Shown here: positions 34,805 through 46,577 of the stretch, one piece after another
Layout of the letters: every line of letters begins with the position of its first letter
Position numbering within the stretch: position 1 is the stretch's first letter
Made by a program: the position numbers and the translations under genes
The notes under the pieces: model-generated
Seen by the model: only the letters and a program-made list of their open reading frames with translations
What the model was told of the DNA's origin: nothing
Database searches by the model: none
NCBI RefSeq assembly: GCF_002994745.2
Contig: NC_037092.1
Span: 76,827,824-76,891,823, forward strand
DNA length: 64,000 bases
Direction of reading: 5' to 3'
Source: Rosa chinensis
Taxonomy: Eukaryota > Streptophyta > Magnoliopsida > Rosales > Rosaceae

Positions 34805-35215
34805 GTCGGGAAGGCGTTAGCATAATACTTGAGGTGCCAGGAAGCAAAGAGTGTTAAAGCTCATGGATGCCGGGAAGGAATGAGCGTGAAGTTCGGGGAT
34901 GCCGGGAAGGCTGGAGTGTGAAGCTTGGGGATGTTGGGAAGGTAGGAGCGTGAAAGCTCAGGGGTGCCTGGAAGGCAGGAGAGTGAAATCTCAAGGGTGC
35001 CCGGAAGGCATGAGCGTTAAAGCTCCAGGGTGCCGGGAAGGTAAGAGCGTTAAAGCTAGGGATGCCAGAGTTGTCGGGAAGGCAAGAGTATTAGAGCTCA
35101 AGGTTGCAGGGAAGGCAAGAGAGTGTTAGAGCTTAGGGTTACCGGGAAGGCAAGAGCGTTGGAGCTTGGGGTTGCCGGGAAGGCAAGAGCGTAAGAGCTC
35201 AGGGATACCATGAGG
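34805..35215. repeat. Tandem array of ~33-bp units
   Basis: Twelve or so degenerate head-to-tail units with consensus near gggaaggcaagagcgttagagctcagggttgcc. The last four are most alike; the first two and those after 35215 are weaker, extending the array to about 35278. The 33-base period keeps a frame open (repeat of 11 residues), which creates false coding signals. Located inside the LARD-like element. Confidence 0.9.
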
Positions 35216-35278
35216 CTTGAACGGATAGCTCGAAGGTGATGCCATGAGGCATGAGCGTAACCGTTACTAATTATGCCA

Positions 35279-36066
35279 GGACGTATGCATGAGTCCCCGA
35301 AGTCCCCAGTCAAGGAGGGTTTTCTTGCAGAGTTGATACAAAGCGTGGCTTTGTGCCGTAGAGCGAGCATAATTAGTGAATGTGTATTGTCCATCTAGAA
35401 TTTTATTAGAGCAAACGCTTATGCCTTTTCGGGTGGGTCCCTGCTAGGCCTTCCAGGGAGTCCCCCACTCCCTGGCTATAGACCTCGGTATGGTCGGAAA
35501 ATTATTTGATGAGGGGAGTCTGCGCATGGGCAGTGGGTGTTAGGTGGCGAACCCTAATCTTTAAGACCCAAGTGTCGGGGGTTAACTGGCGGATCAATTG
35601 CTGTCGTGGGATGTGTTAACCGGTCTCTTACTCTTTCTCGGAGGAGAAACTTGACTGCAGAGGCTCGTGGAGACTACTATTGTTCAGGCATAGCCTTGCC
35701 ATAGGCAGGTGGTCGTGGACCACAGGATCGTGGAGTTTAGACCCGTTTGGTCTTTTTCTCATAGGAAGAGTTTGACAAAGTATGGTGCCCAGAGGTTAGA
35801 CAAGATTTTTCCATACATAGCATGTAAATTTTGCTAATTGTATGCACGACAAATAAGCATAATAAGTGATATTATGTGGAACTTATAGCCATGTAACATG
35901 CATACTAGATAGTGGCACGTGTGATGGGTGTCCATATAAATTTGAGTATAGTGCCCGGTGAATAGTATGAAGCATTCTGCTTAACTAAAGCTTGTTGGAT
36001 ATGTTCGAGCAAGTTAGGTATAGTTGAGCAGGTAAGTGCTGTGCGAGCATGCGGGGCTTGGCCCAA
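35279..36066. other. LARD-like internal region, no gene
   Basis: GC-richer than its surroundings between about 35400 and 35760. No open frame or motif identified. Confidence 0.4.
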
Positions 36067-36150
36067 GTAAGTTGTGGCCATGCTCGATACCCAAGCGAGT
36101 CGTAAGTCGTGGCCATGCTCGATACCCAAGCGAGTCGTAACCCAAGCAAG
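36067..36150. repeat. Tandem repeat of 35 bp
   Basis: Two near-identical copies of gtaagtYgtggccatgctcg plus the following 15 bases, with a partial third copy. Confidence 0.85.
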
Positions 36151-37217
36151 CCGTAATCTGAAAATGTTTAATTAAGTTACAAGAGTTAAAACATTTCAAG
36201 CATGACATAGTTTGTGTTAAGTGAGTGTATCATTAAATTGATTTAAGCATGACATGTACTTGTAGTAAAGTTGCTAATAACATTTTTGCATTGTTGTAAA
36301 CATGCTTAGAGATCATGGAGACATTTGATGCATGACTTTGAGCATAGTAGATGTACTAGTAACATTGATACATAGTGTAAGCATGCTTAAAGTTATAGAA
36401 GCATGTAAATGCATATCAAGTGTAATATATTATAGGCATGCTTAAAAGTAGTAAAAGCATGTAAAGGCATGACAATAGCTCTAATTGCAAGAGCGTAAAA
36501 AAGAAGATATAGTTACTTATCTTATGCCAATTTGGAGTGAGTTGGAGTTCAAGGCTGAATTGATATAAGTACCCAAATCATGTTAAAGTTGTCCAAACAT
36601 GATGCTCCATGTGATCGACGAGTGAGGTGTTCTGATAAAGTGCACTAATGGTCATCAAGATATTCTTTGTAAGTAAGTAAATGCTCGATATATAGGAATA
36701 GTTGGATATCCTTGAAAAAAAAATAGATGATTAATATGTGGATTTGTAAAATCAATACCAATAGTTTGCATATATACATACTTTGATAAAATTTTAAGCA
36801 AAGTGTATAAGCAATGTAGTAGTTGATGACAAATAACTTGCATATATATCTATTTTGAATGTTGAAATTGCAGGGAACATACAAACTCCCATTATGTGTG
36901 ATGATAATTGAAACATGGTGGTGATGGTAAAAATGCATCATTTATATGTAAATGTATTAATCATATGGCATAAGTGAGATAACCATTTGACATACATAGA
37001 TACAGATACATAGCGGCAATGTGGACGTTTGCTTTGATATGTAATTTAAGTAGCTGAATATGCTCATTTTTGCACAAGTTAATGTGTGAGTCTGTAGCTC
37101 CAAGTGCTCACAAAATAATATGTTGAGGCCAAGGCAGAAGCTTCATTAAAGTGATAGTAGGAGTACAACCCATTGAACTATCGCCTTGCTAGTGCTTTAA
37201 AAGCTAACGAAGATAAA
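36151..37217. other. LARD-like internal region, no gene
   Basis: Loose recurrence of aagcatg and gcatgcttaaag between 36190 and 36480; otherwise AT-rich and featureless. Confidence 0.4.
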
Positions 37218-37269
37218 CTGTACATAATTGTATTGACAGCTAGCTGTACATAATTGTATTGACAGCTAG
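37218..37269. repeat. Tandem repeat of 26 bp
   Basis: Two exact copies of ctgtacataattgtattgac plus agctag, directly beside the primer site region. Confidence 0.9.
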
Positions 37270-37283
37270 CCTCACCAACACGA

Positions 37284-37301
37284 GTATTCCCACAGGCGAC
37301 A
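37284..37301 (-). other. Primer-binding-site-like sequence of the LARD-like element
   Basis: Minus strand tgtcgcctgtgggaatac directly after the LTR end. It looks like a diverged form of tggcgccgtctgtgggaa. Confidence 0.45.
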
Positions 37302-38326
37302 TGTTAACGTTAGAATTGAAGGCGCTAGTTAGCTTTAGAGAGAGAGAGAGAGTGAGAGACACGATGTATAATGGTTTGTCTCCCACCTTAGCAGAAGACT
37401 ACATCCACTTGAAATGTTAAACTAGTATTTGGGCCTTGCGACCCAATAGGATTATAAAAGTTGTAATGAGATGTTGATCAGTAAGTGGGAATAAGTCTTT
37501 ATTTTATTTTATTATTATTATTTTTTTGGACTAAATACTGTTTAGTCCTTGAGCTTTTGACCATAAAACACTTCAGTCCTTGACATTCTAATTTCACACG
37601 ATTAGTACTTGTACTTCAAAATTTCGGACCAATAGGTCCTTGCGGTCTAAAACCTCCGTTAAGTCGTGGTGAAATATCTATTATGCCCTCAGTTTTTTTT
37701 TTAATTAATTAATTATTTTATTTTTTTGGAAAAGGATTTTTTTTCCCTTTCTTTCTGTTTGTTTCTTCATCATTCCTCGTAGGGGGTGGAGGAGAAGAGA
37801 TAAAAAGAAAGAAAAAGAATAAAAGAATAAATAAAAAAAGAGAAAAGAATAAATTTATTTAAAAAAAAAGAACTAAGGGCATAATAGACATTTTTCCGCG
37901 ACTTAACTGAGGTTTTAGACGGCAAGGACCTATAGGTCTGAAATTTTAAAGTACAAGGACTAAACATGTGAAATTAGAAGGCCAGAGACTGAAGTGTTTT
38001 ATGGTCAAAAGCTCAAAGACTAAACAGTATTTAGTCCAATTTTTTTTTTAGAGAAGGGAGGCTCCTTCCTTTACATGTTTTCTAATGTGGGACAAGAAGT
38101 CCCCTTTCTAGTCTTGAAAGGTTATTATGGAGGCAACTTGGCAAGGCTGGGAAGGTGGCTTTCTGGTGAGGTCTTGGCCACTTCCGACTATCATGGCGTA
38201 CCTTGGACGTCAGGGTACGAGATTCATATCGTGGTTGGGTCTCACCATGACTTGTGGACCCATTAAGAGGGTGTTACTTATACTTCGTGATATAGCAAAC
38301 CCTCCATACTAATGGAGGTATGTACA
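37302..38326 (-). repeat. 5' LTR (minus orientation) of the LARD-like element, enlarged by an insertion
   Basis: Plus-strand TGTTAACGTT to TATGTACA. Removing the foldback element at 37526-38039 leaves about 0.5 kb that aligns with 26833-27291. Confidence 0.75.
37526..38039. mobile_element. Foldback element inside an LTR
   Basis: Inverted arms of about 190 bp starting ttggactaaatactgtttag and ending ctaaacagtatttagtccaa. The spacer is T- and A-rich. Flanks are T runs on both sides, so a duplication is likely but cannot be measured. The arms carry attatgccctcagtt, as in 2518-3353. Absent from the other LTR, so it inserted after the LARD-like element. Confidence 0.8.
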
Positions 38327-38849
38327 TATCAATCAACGTAAGACAATTTTATTTGGACGAATGCACCATGCATGATGAGATGCATAGATGGGCAATTCGA
38401 TCAAGATCCTTTTCGTCTACTGGAGCTGCAGTGGGTTCAGATACTAACATCAGTAGTCTACAAAGTTCCTTAATTCGGAAATTCACATGAAATTAGGTGG
38501 AATTTTCTTAGGTACCCGGGTGCTTGTCATACCCCCATTTTGTTAAATTTTTTGGACCATTGGATTAGTAATATATCCAATGTTTCAAAATATTTAAAAT
38601 TTGGTAACTTGTTTAGCCCTTAGCCAATTATTGTTTAATTATCAATTACGTTTTTTTTTCTTTTTAAGAAAAAAAAAAAAAAAACCTTCTAACCTAAGCT
38701 CACCGAATTACTATTAGTTAAATAATCTTTATTACTAATTAATTTTTTCATTAGCGGATTAATGCTTGATTATCAATTGACAATTACACACTTGACAATT
38801 ACATTTTTTCCTTATTAAAAACAAAAACATTCTAACCTAGGCTCACGGA

Positions 38850-39833
38850 TATTTTATTTTATTTTATTTTATTCAATGGTATATTATTGATGAAGGAACC
38901 CTAAGGTTGCTTACAATCTGAGTTTAGAACATCTAAAATACATGTAGGAGATTGATCATGCCACACTACACTATGATATATCAGCTTCATATGCTATGGC
39001 AGCTGCAAGTCGATGTGCCACCATGTTACCGGACCTAGATACATGATTGATTCGAACATTGTGCAAGATCTCTAAACTGCCTCGAATATCATCAATGATA
39101 CCAGTTTCGGCAATATGAAGGGCCTGCAGATCAACAATGTCAGCCGCCACTTCAAGGCAATCCAACTCCACAATAACATTTTCAGCTTGCAAGTCTTGCA
39201 GTAGCTTCAAGCCATCTCGGATGGCAATCAGTTCCGTATGCTTTGTCGAGGCTACTAAAGTAACATGGTTGGCAAAGGTTGCTTTAAAATCACATGTACC
39301 ATATCTAAGAACACCTCCAGTTCCACCATGAGTGAGGCTTGGTAAGAAGCTTCCATCCACATTGAGCTTCCATTGGCCATCAGGTGCAAGTGTCCAGGAG
39401 GTTTTAGCCCTAACTGTTGGCTTCTTTTCCATTTGCCTAGCTTTGCAGAATTCATCAAGCCAGGCCAATGAACTTAACATCAACACATGTGCAGGTTGAC
39501 AAGTATCATTCCAAAGCTTGCCATTCCTATTCTTCCACAGAGACCATAGAACCATCATAAGCTTCTCAAACAAAAGTTTTGTTGCAGATGCAATGCGTGG
39601 TCTAACTTCCACTCTCTAAAATCAATACTTGGTAGCAAGCTGCTGCCTAAATTAAATTGTGGAGCTGTAAGTATCGAAACTGCACTTGGATACTTGCAAA
39701 AGACATGAGAATTGTCTTCATATTGATGTACACACAGTAGACAATGTAGATCCCCCGTGTAACCTTTAGAGCATAATTTTGCTCTAGTAGGTAATAGGTC
39801 ACAACATGCTCTCCAAATGCAGATTTTTACCTT
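38850..39833 (-). mobile_element. 5'-truncated LINE with zf-RVT and RNase H domains
   Basis: Minus-strand coding remnant. About 39830-39600 gives WRACCDLLPTRAKL with paired cysteines (CLLCVHQYED, HVFCKYP), the zinc-binding region at the end of plant LINE reverse transcriptases. After a frameshift near 39.6 kb, a 213-codon frame (39612-38971) carries the RNase H domain: WKLNVDGSF (Asp), TELIAIRDGL (Glu), VELDC (Asp), NMVAHRLAA. The 3' end is an (AATAA)n-type tail at 38850-38872. The target-site duplication acctaggctcacRga lies at 38835-38849 and 39834-39848. Most of the reverse transcriptase is missing, as usual for LINE insertions. Confidence 0.85.
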
Positions 39834-40187
39834 ACCTAGGCTCACAGAATTAGTATTAGTTGAATAGTCTTTATTACTAATTAATTATATCATTAGTAAT
39901 TTTCTTAACCAAATATAACTCTTGTTACATGCATTTTACGACAACCACAGCAATTAATGTAAAAATAGATAATCTCTGTTTTAAATTTAGTAACTATTTC
40001 ACATACAACTTGTTAACTAAGTAATTTACAAATGTTATCACAGTGTGGTATCATATAGGTAAACCATTATATTTTGAATAAAACCACGTATGTCTTCATT
40101 GGTGTAATGAAGTTCTCCCTTGCGTAACTAAAGTAATATATTGTATAATTTCTATAGTCAAAGTCGTAATTACTTTTATTCTATGTA

Positions 40188-40700
40188 ATTTACCACAAAC
40201 TACAACAAGTGATATAAAAACGATAATTTTTATTCTAATTAATTGTAGTAATTACTCCCACTACAACCTATGTTCTAGTTTATGAACAATTTAACATGTG
40301 TCACAACCAATTTGTTGGCAGAGTGGTAAATCTTTATGTTTTTATCATTAATAAAATGATTACTTCAATGAGTATGCATTTTACCACAATCTACAACAAT
40401 TGATGTAAAAATGGTCATTTTTGTTCTATTTGTAGTAATTACTCCACCTAAACTAATGTACTAGTTTGTGAACAATTTAGCAAGTGTGACAACATATTTG
40501 TTGTCAGAGTGGTAAATCTTTATGTTTTTATCATTAATGAAATAATTACTACAATGACTACAAATTTTACCAAAACCCCTAACAATTGATGTAAAAGTGG
40601 TAACTTTTGTTTTATCTGTAGTAATTACTTCAAAAACTACATCATTTACAAGATTATCAATCATTTTACAATTTCGAATACAATTGTGTTGTGAACATGG
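40188..40700. repeat. Subterminal tandem repeat of ~188 bp in MULE-A
   Basis: Units begin at about 40188, 40378 and 40565 with ttaccac/ttaccaa, and each contains gtagtaattact; the first two also share agagtggtaaatctttatg. The third is partial. The same units occur inverted in 45377-45780. Confidence 0.8.
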
Positions 40701-40871
40701 TAAAATTAATACTAGACCAAAAGATATGTAAGTATTCAGTATTGTAAGAAGATTCTCCATTTGATCGATAAACAATGTTCTTCATTTGATAAAAGTTGTT
40801 CAACAATGATATTTACATCTTTGACCACTCAATTACAATAATCACAATAAGTGTGGTTATAAGTCGTAATT

Positions 40872-42110
40872 TTATTTTATTTTGAATAAAGGGCCGATGC
40901 GGCTGCTCTCAAGCCTTGATTAAAGCCGCAGAATACATTGCGGGGGGGGGGGGGGGGGGGGACATGGTACCTAAACCCCGGATTACAATAAGCATCAAGA
41001 GAACTTCTTGAAATAATAACAAGAGTCTCCACTAAAACAATGTATTCTACCAAACACTAACTAGCGAAGAGTGCTCTACTAGCTACTCTATTCGCTTTAC
41101 AATTGTGGTGACATACCAGAAGGATAACTCTATTACGAAGAAGCATCATTATCAACAGCACAGCTTTCCCACTATGTTGCTACCGGATTGTAAGTCCGAT
41201 GACACTTAGTTTCACCCTGCCACTAGGAGGCAGCGACCATTTAACCAAGCAAGGAACTCGCCGCCTACCTAGAGCAGACACGTTACTGCCACTAGGAGAT
41301 TGTGACCATTCGCCAATGTAAGGAACTCGCCGCCTACCTAAAGCAGACAAGGTACACAAGATACATAGACCGACACAAAGCCCATGCCATCCTACTAAAA
41401 CATGGCACAGACTTATTATCAACAAAATAACAACGATAAACAGACAACTAAATCCAACACAATTTGAAACAAAAAAACACCAGCAGGGCCCAAGAACAGA
41501 GGCCCAGTCCAAACACCACTCCGCACAGCAAAGAACACGCGCTGCAGATCGACAACCGCTCCTACTGCCGGCGAACTCCCTCATCACCACACCGCCGCCT
41601 CGCAGCACCACGCCCCCGCACCGCATCCCTACGCCACCGCACTGCCGTGGCACATCGCAGACAGCCCTAACACTTGGCTGACGACCAGGACCAGATCTGA
41701 AATCGTAGATGAAACAGACCTGGATCGCCATTGCCGTGTTTTGATCTGATAAGCCATAACCCAGATCTCAGATGTGATGACGCTAGATCCCACCGCCGAA
41801 AAGTCGCGCCCTTTCGTTGCGCCTCAACTATTTTCGCCTCCGATCCGAGAGGGACAGATCAAGATCGAACTGTACAACCCAAGATCAAAGATCCATCCTC
41901 CATCCTTAGACCACGCCGCCGCCCTGAAGTCCCGCTATTCTGAATCAACATCCTCTCCCGGGCCGGAACGCCTGCATCATTCAGCTGGGAGCGAGAGAAC
42001 ACACAGTCGGGTTGCCGGCGTTCCGGCCCGGTAGAGAGAGCAGTGAGCACACACCGTCAGGTTTTTTCTTTCTTTGCATGTGGGGTGCGTTCAACAAGCA
42101 ACTGAATTTT
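40872..42110 (-). mobile_element. Second retroposon insertion in MULE-A, probably a LINE 3' end
   Basis: The related element at 44884-46577 runs straight from gtcgtaattttagttc to ctaggtgtaatttatt, whereas here about 1.2 kb intervenes. On the minus strand the insert ends gcatcggccctttattc followed by an (AATAA)n-type tail, as in plant LINEs. It is GC-richer than its host and contains a two-unit 69-bp tandem repeat (41219-41354) and G20. No reverse transcriptase is recognisable; the 183-codon minus frame at 41731-41180 shows no known domain. Confidence 0.5.
40942..40961. repeat. Homopolymer run of 20 G
   Basis: Twenty uninterrupted G on the plus strand. Rare in AT-rich plant DNA and able to form quadruplex structures; its length may be unstable or an assembly artefact. 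Confidence 0.95.
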
Positions 42111-43960
42111 TTTTATTTAAAAGAGATTCACTAGGTGTAATTTATTATTTTGACAATATTTGTTACATATTTATGAACAATATTACATATCAAGACAGAA
42201 TGTGTTGTTAATATGGTAAATTTTATTTTTAAAAATGACACATGTCAACATTTAAGTGGTTAACCTGTTAAGCAGTTCAATAGGTTTCCACTATATTAAT
42301 TTATTAAAAAATAAAAAATAAAAATATGGGTATGGTATACATCAAGGTACCCTAGACGACCCCGAAATTAGGTTGTTTTCAAAACTTACATAGATAGCGT
42401 TGGAAGCCTCCCCAACCAACTAGAAGTCTAGAATTAACCTCGTGCGTGATTCTATCATTTGCGAGATGCAAGAACTACAACTTCTTGAGCTTAGATAACC
42501 ATGCAGGAATTTGACCGGTGAGCTTACATTCACCCAGAGTAAAACTCGAAGATTTGGGAATCCATCGAAATCCACCGTGCCAAGATTAGCTGGCATTACC
42601 TCGCCTAGATAACTACCTGTAAAGGCTAGGAATACTAGACTTTTGCAATGCATCATTATCTTCATTCCCTTGTGATATTGGTCAGTCTAGTATAACCAAG
42701 TGAAAGAAAGGACAAGGATTTCAATGACAATATCAGGTTGTATTTCCCCCTCTATGTCATTAAAGGTGAATCTAATATTGTTTTCAGGGACTTGCATGAG
42801 TAAAGGCTTATTGGCAAGATACTAGTCAAGTGATTCTGTGCTAGATCATGTTTACTTAGTTGAGTAAGCTTGGATAATTTAAACATGGAAATGTCCCCTT
42901 CCCAGTGATTAAATGGCAAGTGCAGTTCTATAATTAAGCTTGAGGCAGTTCATCAAAGATGAGGGCAAAGAAGCTTTTAGATTGTTGGACTGAAGGAATA
43001 CGAGTTTCAAAGTAGTCATAGGGAGCATGTCACTCAATCTGTTGGAGTTGAGGTCAATGGTTTTGAGGTTGGTGAGGTTGGCAATTTTTTCACTAATGGC
43101 TCCATATATATAGTGAATTTAAAGGCAATGCAAGTTCTGCTATCAAGTTCTGTAACATTAATATAGAGATCTTGTGGAAGTAATCCTGATTCCTGAGAGG
43201 TTATTATGACCAGCACGAAATACCTGTAGTTTCAAACGTACACTTCCTTAGCCACAAGAAATACTGCTATTGAATTTATTGAAGGAAAAATCTAATAGCT
43301 TCATCAAGGAATAAGAATGAAGACAAATATTAGAGATGGTACGTAATGGTATAGACCCAGTGAAGGACTTGCTGCAGACATTAGAACTAGTCAAACATTT
43401 TGGAAGAATGAAGATGGAATTGCTCCCTGGAACTGATCGGTTACTGGACAAGTCCAGTATCCGGATATTAATGGATCTTTGAGAAAAAGGTACGTCTCCA
43501 AAAAGAAGGTTATATATAGCTCAAATCTAGCTAGGATCTCAACATTACAAGGACAAGAAGAATCCAGTTTGATATAGATAGCGAATCATAAAGTGAATAT
43601 TTATGAGAGAGATTCAAGTGGGTAAGCTATGTCAGATTCCCAAGTGATCGACGACGAAGGAAATATACCTCCTTTGAGCCAGCTGAGACCTCTGGAAGGT
43701 AACTGCAAATAGGTGATCACCAAACTGGCCCGATTACAAGTGATGCCTTCCCAAAAGCAACAGTTAGTGGAGGTCCAATTTAAAGGAGGAGATGAAGAGA
43801 GAGTGAGGGCTGCGTTCATTTTGGTTGCATGCATGAATGCTTGTAAATATGTTGGAAGAGAATATATAATAAGATATATCGGGCATGATGAGCCATTTGT
43901 TGACCTCCACATTGATTGTTTTTTAGATGTGCAGGCCTTATTTATATGCTGTATAAGTGT

Positions 43961-44883
43961 ATAACAGTTAGCTGTATAACAGAGTTTGCTAGCAAAGCCA
44001 ATTGGTGGTTTATATAAATTATATTGAAGATTAGTCTTCTTTCTTTCTGCCTTTTTCCCTCACCGACTACACGCTTCAAGACTGGAAGTAAAACTAGAAC
44101 TTCGATCTCCACTACAAGTCTTTGCACTTATGGGATGTTTCATTGGAAGGTGAAGCCTGACCGACTTCTAAAGCTCATGCGGAAAATAGTCTAAGTTTTT
44201 ATTCAATTTTCCTTTTTTATATCATCAACTTTCCTCAGGTGGTGATGGATCCAATAAGAATTTTTTTTCCTTTTCTTTTGCCGGTAATTTCCCAGCAAGG
44301 AGTTTAAAAATAGGATACAAAAGTTTAACCTTGTCCATTTTTTTGATGTAATTTATTTGGCCAGGTGTTGCACACAAGGATTGACTGCATTCTACGTTCT
44401 TTTTTAACCTAGCTAAGAAGATTTTAGTCAGAGCTTCGAATCTCTTGTACAAACCTCCAAAGATAAGCGAAAACAATTGCAACAAAAGGGGAACAACCAA
44501 ACAACCTAAGACATTAAATATTGAACATCAACGGAAACGGATAGAACTCATAGACCCGGCATGGAAATCACATACACCAAATCAAACTAATACCTCACAG
44601 TAGAGCCTCATCATCACTCTCGCAAGCTCAGAGCTTATTGGTTTTTTGTGGGCAAGACTCGATCACTTTCAAAGTAATTAATTTTCCTGCTCTGCAGACC
44701 TGTACGTCATGCATGCAATCGACTGCTACTCTGCTAGCTATTTGAATATATCTGCCTCCTTGCATGTTCAATAGTGCGTGCAATACGTGACTTTACTCTT
44801 CTCCGCCAGATACAAGCTAGGTGCTTCCTAGCCTGGCTTGTTCACTTGATTTCATATTTTGCATGTATATGTGCAGCTACCTG
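43961..44883. other. Duplicated 5' flank of the LRR gene plus unassigned sequence
   Basis: Around 43995-44070, caaagccaattg followed by a run resembling cttctttctgcctttttccc corresponds to 49213-49285 upstream of the intact LRR gene, so the duplication includes the promoter region. Nothing recognised from about 44300 to 44883. Confidence 0.5.
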
Positions 44884-46577
44884 GTTAGCACATAATTGAT
44901 GTAAAAATAGTAACTTTTATTCTATTTATAGTAATTACTTCAAAAACTATATCATTTACAAGATTATCAACTATTTTACAATTTTAACAACATTTGTGTT
45001 GTGATACATGGTAAAATTAATATTAGAGCAAAAGATATGAAAGTACTCAGTATTGTAAGGAGGTTCTCCATTTGATAATCAATGTTGTCCGTTTAATAAA
45101 AGTTGTCCAACTATGATATTTACATCTTTGATCACTCAATTACAATAACCACTATAAATGTGGTCATAAGTCGTAATTTTAGTTCTACTAGGTGTAATTT
45201 ATTATTTTGACATTATTTATTACTTGTTTCTCAACAATATTACATATCAAGAAAAAATATATTGTTAACATAGTAATTTTTTTTTAAATGACATATGTCA
45301 ACATTTAAGTGGGTAACCTGTTAACCAGTTCAATAGGTTTCCACTACATTAATTTATTAAAACAAAAAAATAATAAAGATTTACCATTCTAACAACAAAT
45401 TTGTAGTAATCATTTCATTAATTATAAAAACATATATAAAGATTTACCATTCTAACAACAAATTTGTTGTCACACTTGCTAAATTGTTCACAAACTAGTA
45501 CATTAGTTTAGGTGGAGTAATTACTACAAATAGAACAAAAATGACAATTTTTACATCATTTGCTGTAGATTGTGGTAAAATGCATACTCATTGAAGTAAT
45601 CATTTCATTAATGATAAAAACATAAAGATTTACCACTCTGACAACAAATTTGTCATCACAGTTGTTAAATTGTCCATAAACTAGTAAATATGTTGTATAT
45701 GGAGTAATTACTACAATTAGAACAAAAATTATCGTTTTTTTACATCAATTGTTGTAGTTTTTGGTAAGTTGCTTCGACTGAAAGTAATTACAACTTTGAC
45801 GATGGAAATTACACAATATATTACTTAAATTACGCAAGGGAGAACTTCATCACACCAATGAGAACATACATGCTTTTAGTCAAAATATAATGGTTTACCT
45901 TTTTTTTTTTTTTTGAATTGGGGTTTGGATAATGGTTTACCTATATGATAAAACATTGTGGTAATATTTATAAGAGTTAATTAGTTTTAAGTCCAAAAAT
46001 CATGACCTATTATGAAAGTAATCCGGATGAATTTTTTTGTTAATCACGGTCCTATGACTCAGCTGCCATGTTGGATTTATTTCATTTTCTATCTTGCTGA
46101 CTCAACACCTAAATTTTTCATTCCTAATAAACCCTTATTTAATATCTATTGCACCAAAGTTAGTAAAAATCAATATATTAACTGTAATCCTAAATTATTG
46201 CAATCTTCTTTAATGTAAAATAAACAAATTTAATATGTTCACTTTAATTTGTATTATTAGTTTCTTGATTGAATTCAAAAGAAAAAAGAAAAAAAATATA
46301 TATATATATATATTAAGACATTATTCTTCCTTGATCTTACCTATTACGTATTGCCTTCTTCTCAATAGTGTAATTGTTAATTGATAATCAAACATTAATT
46401 GGCTAATGATAAAATTAATTAGTAATAAATACTATTTAACTAATAGTAATTGGCTAAAGACTAAACATGTTACCAAATTTAAAATATTTTGGACCATTAG
46501 ATATATTACTAGTCCAATAGTCAAAATATTTAACAAAATGGGTGTATGACAAACACCCGGATATCTAAGAAAATTAC
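44884..46577. mobile_element. Rearranged relative of MULE-A (MULE-B)
   Basis: Bases 44884-45376 match 40580-42310 in the same orientation (without the retroposon). From 45377 to 46577 the sequence matches the left part of MULE-A in inverted orientation, ending atgggtgtatgacaaacacc...cttagaaaatt-type terminal repeat at about 46577. Thus one end of the element was replaced by an inverted copy of the other. About 300 bases at 45960-46330 have no counterpart in MULE-A. No coding sequence and no duplication found. Confidence 0.65.

Larger units (their letters stand above)
26833..38326 (-). mobile_element. Non-coding LTR retrotransposon (LARD-like), interrupted by CACTA-2
   Basis: Similar LTRs at 26833-27291 and 37302-38326 (the latter enlarged by an insertion) enclose DNA with no gag or pol. 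Minus orientation is indicated by a G-rich tract (minus strand) next to the left LTR and a primer-site-like tgtcgcctgtgggaatac next to the right LTR, resembling the ttggcgccgtctgtgggaa seen at 60975. Flanking 5-mers are tatcg (26828-26832) and tatca (38327-38331), one mismatch. Without CACTA-2 the internal region is about 3.1 kb and rich in tandem repeats. Large non-coding elements of this kind depend on proteins from related autonomous copies. Confidence 0.65.
38498..42363. mobile_element. Mutator-like element (MULE-A) in the LRR pseudogene
   Basis: Flanked by a perfect 9-bp duplication GAAATTAGG (38489-38497 and 42364-42372), and its removal restores the LRR alignment. Ends are imperfect inverted repeats: left gggtgcttgtcataccccca, right (inverted) ccttgatgtataccatacccat. 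It contains two retroposon insertions and a tandem repeat, and has no transposase. Related ends occur at 11068 and 46577. Confidence 0.75.
38365..43960 (-). pseudogene. LRR receptor-like protein pseudogene split by a Mutator-like element
   Basis: Bases 38365-38497 match the intact LRR gene around 47490-47620, and the match resumes at 42373 and continues to about 43960, near the start codon region. Recognisable coding pieces include SPPLNWTSTNCCFWEGITC (43.8 kb), the conserved N-terminal cap also present in the intact copy as SPPLNWTAANCCHWEGITC. Many frameshifts and stops occur and several LRRs are missing around 42.7-43.2 kb. The C-terminal part (transmembrane and tail) is absent. The upstream sequence also resembles the intact gene's 5' flank, so this is a segmental duplicate, not a retrocopy. 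Confidence 0.8.

Noticed and set aside
34805..35278. Regularly spaced ~33-bp repeats resembling a CRISPR array
   Set aside because: Units are contiguous and degenerate with no unique spacers, no cas genes are present and the DNA is from a plant nuclear genome.
41180..41731. 183-codon open frame on the minus strand
   Set aside because: It has no known domain, odd Cys/Gly/Val-rich composition, spans a 69-bp tandem repeat and lies in a GC-rich retroposon insert, so it is probably an accidental frame.
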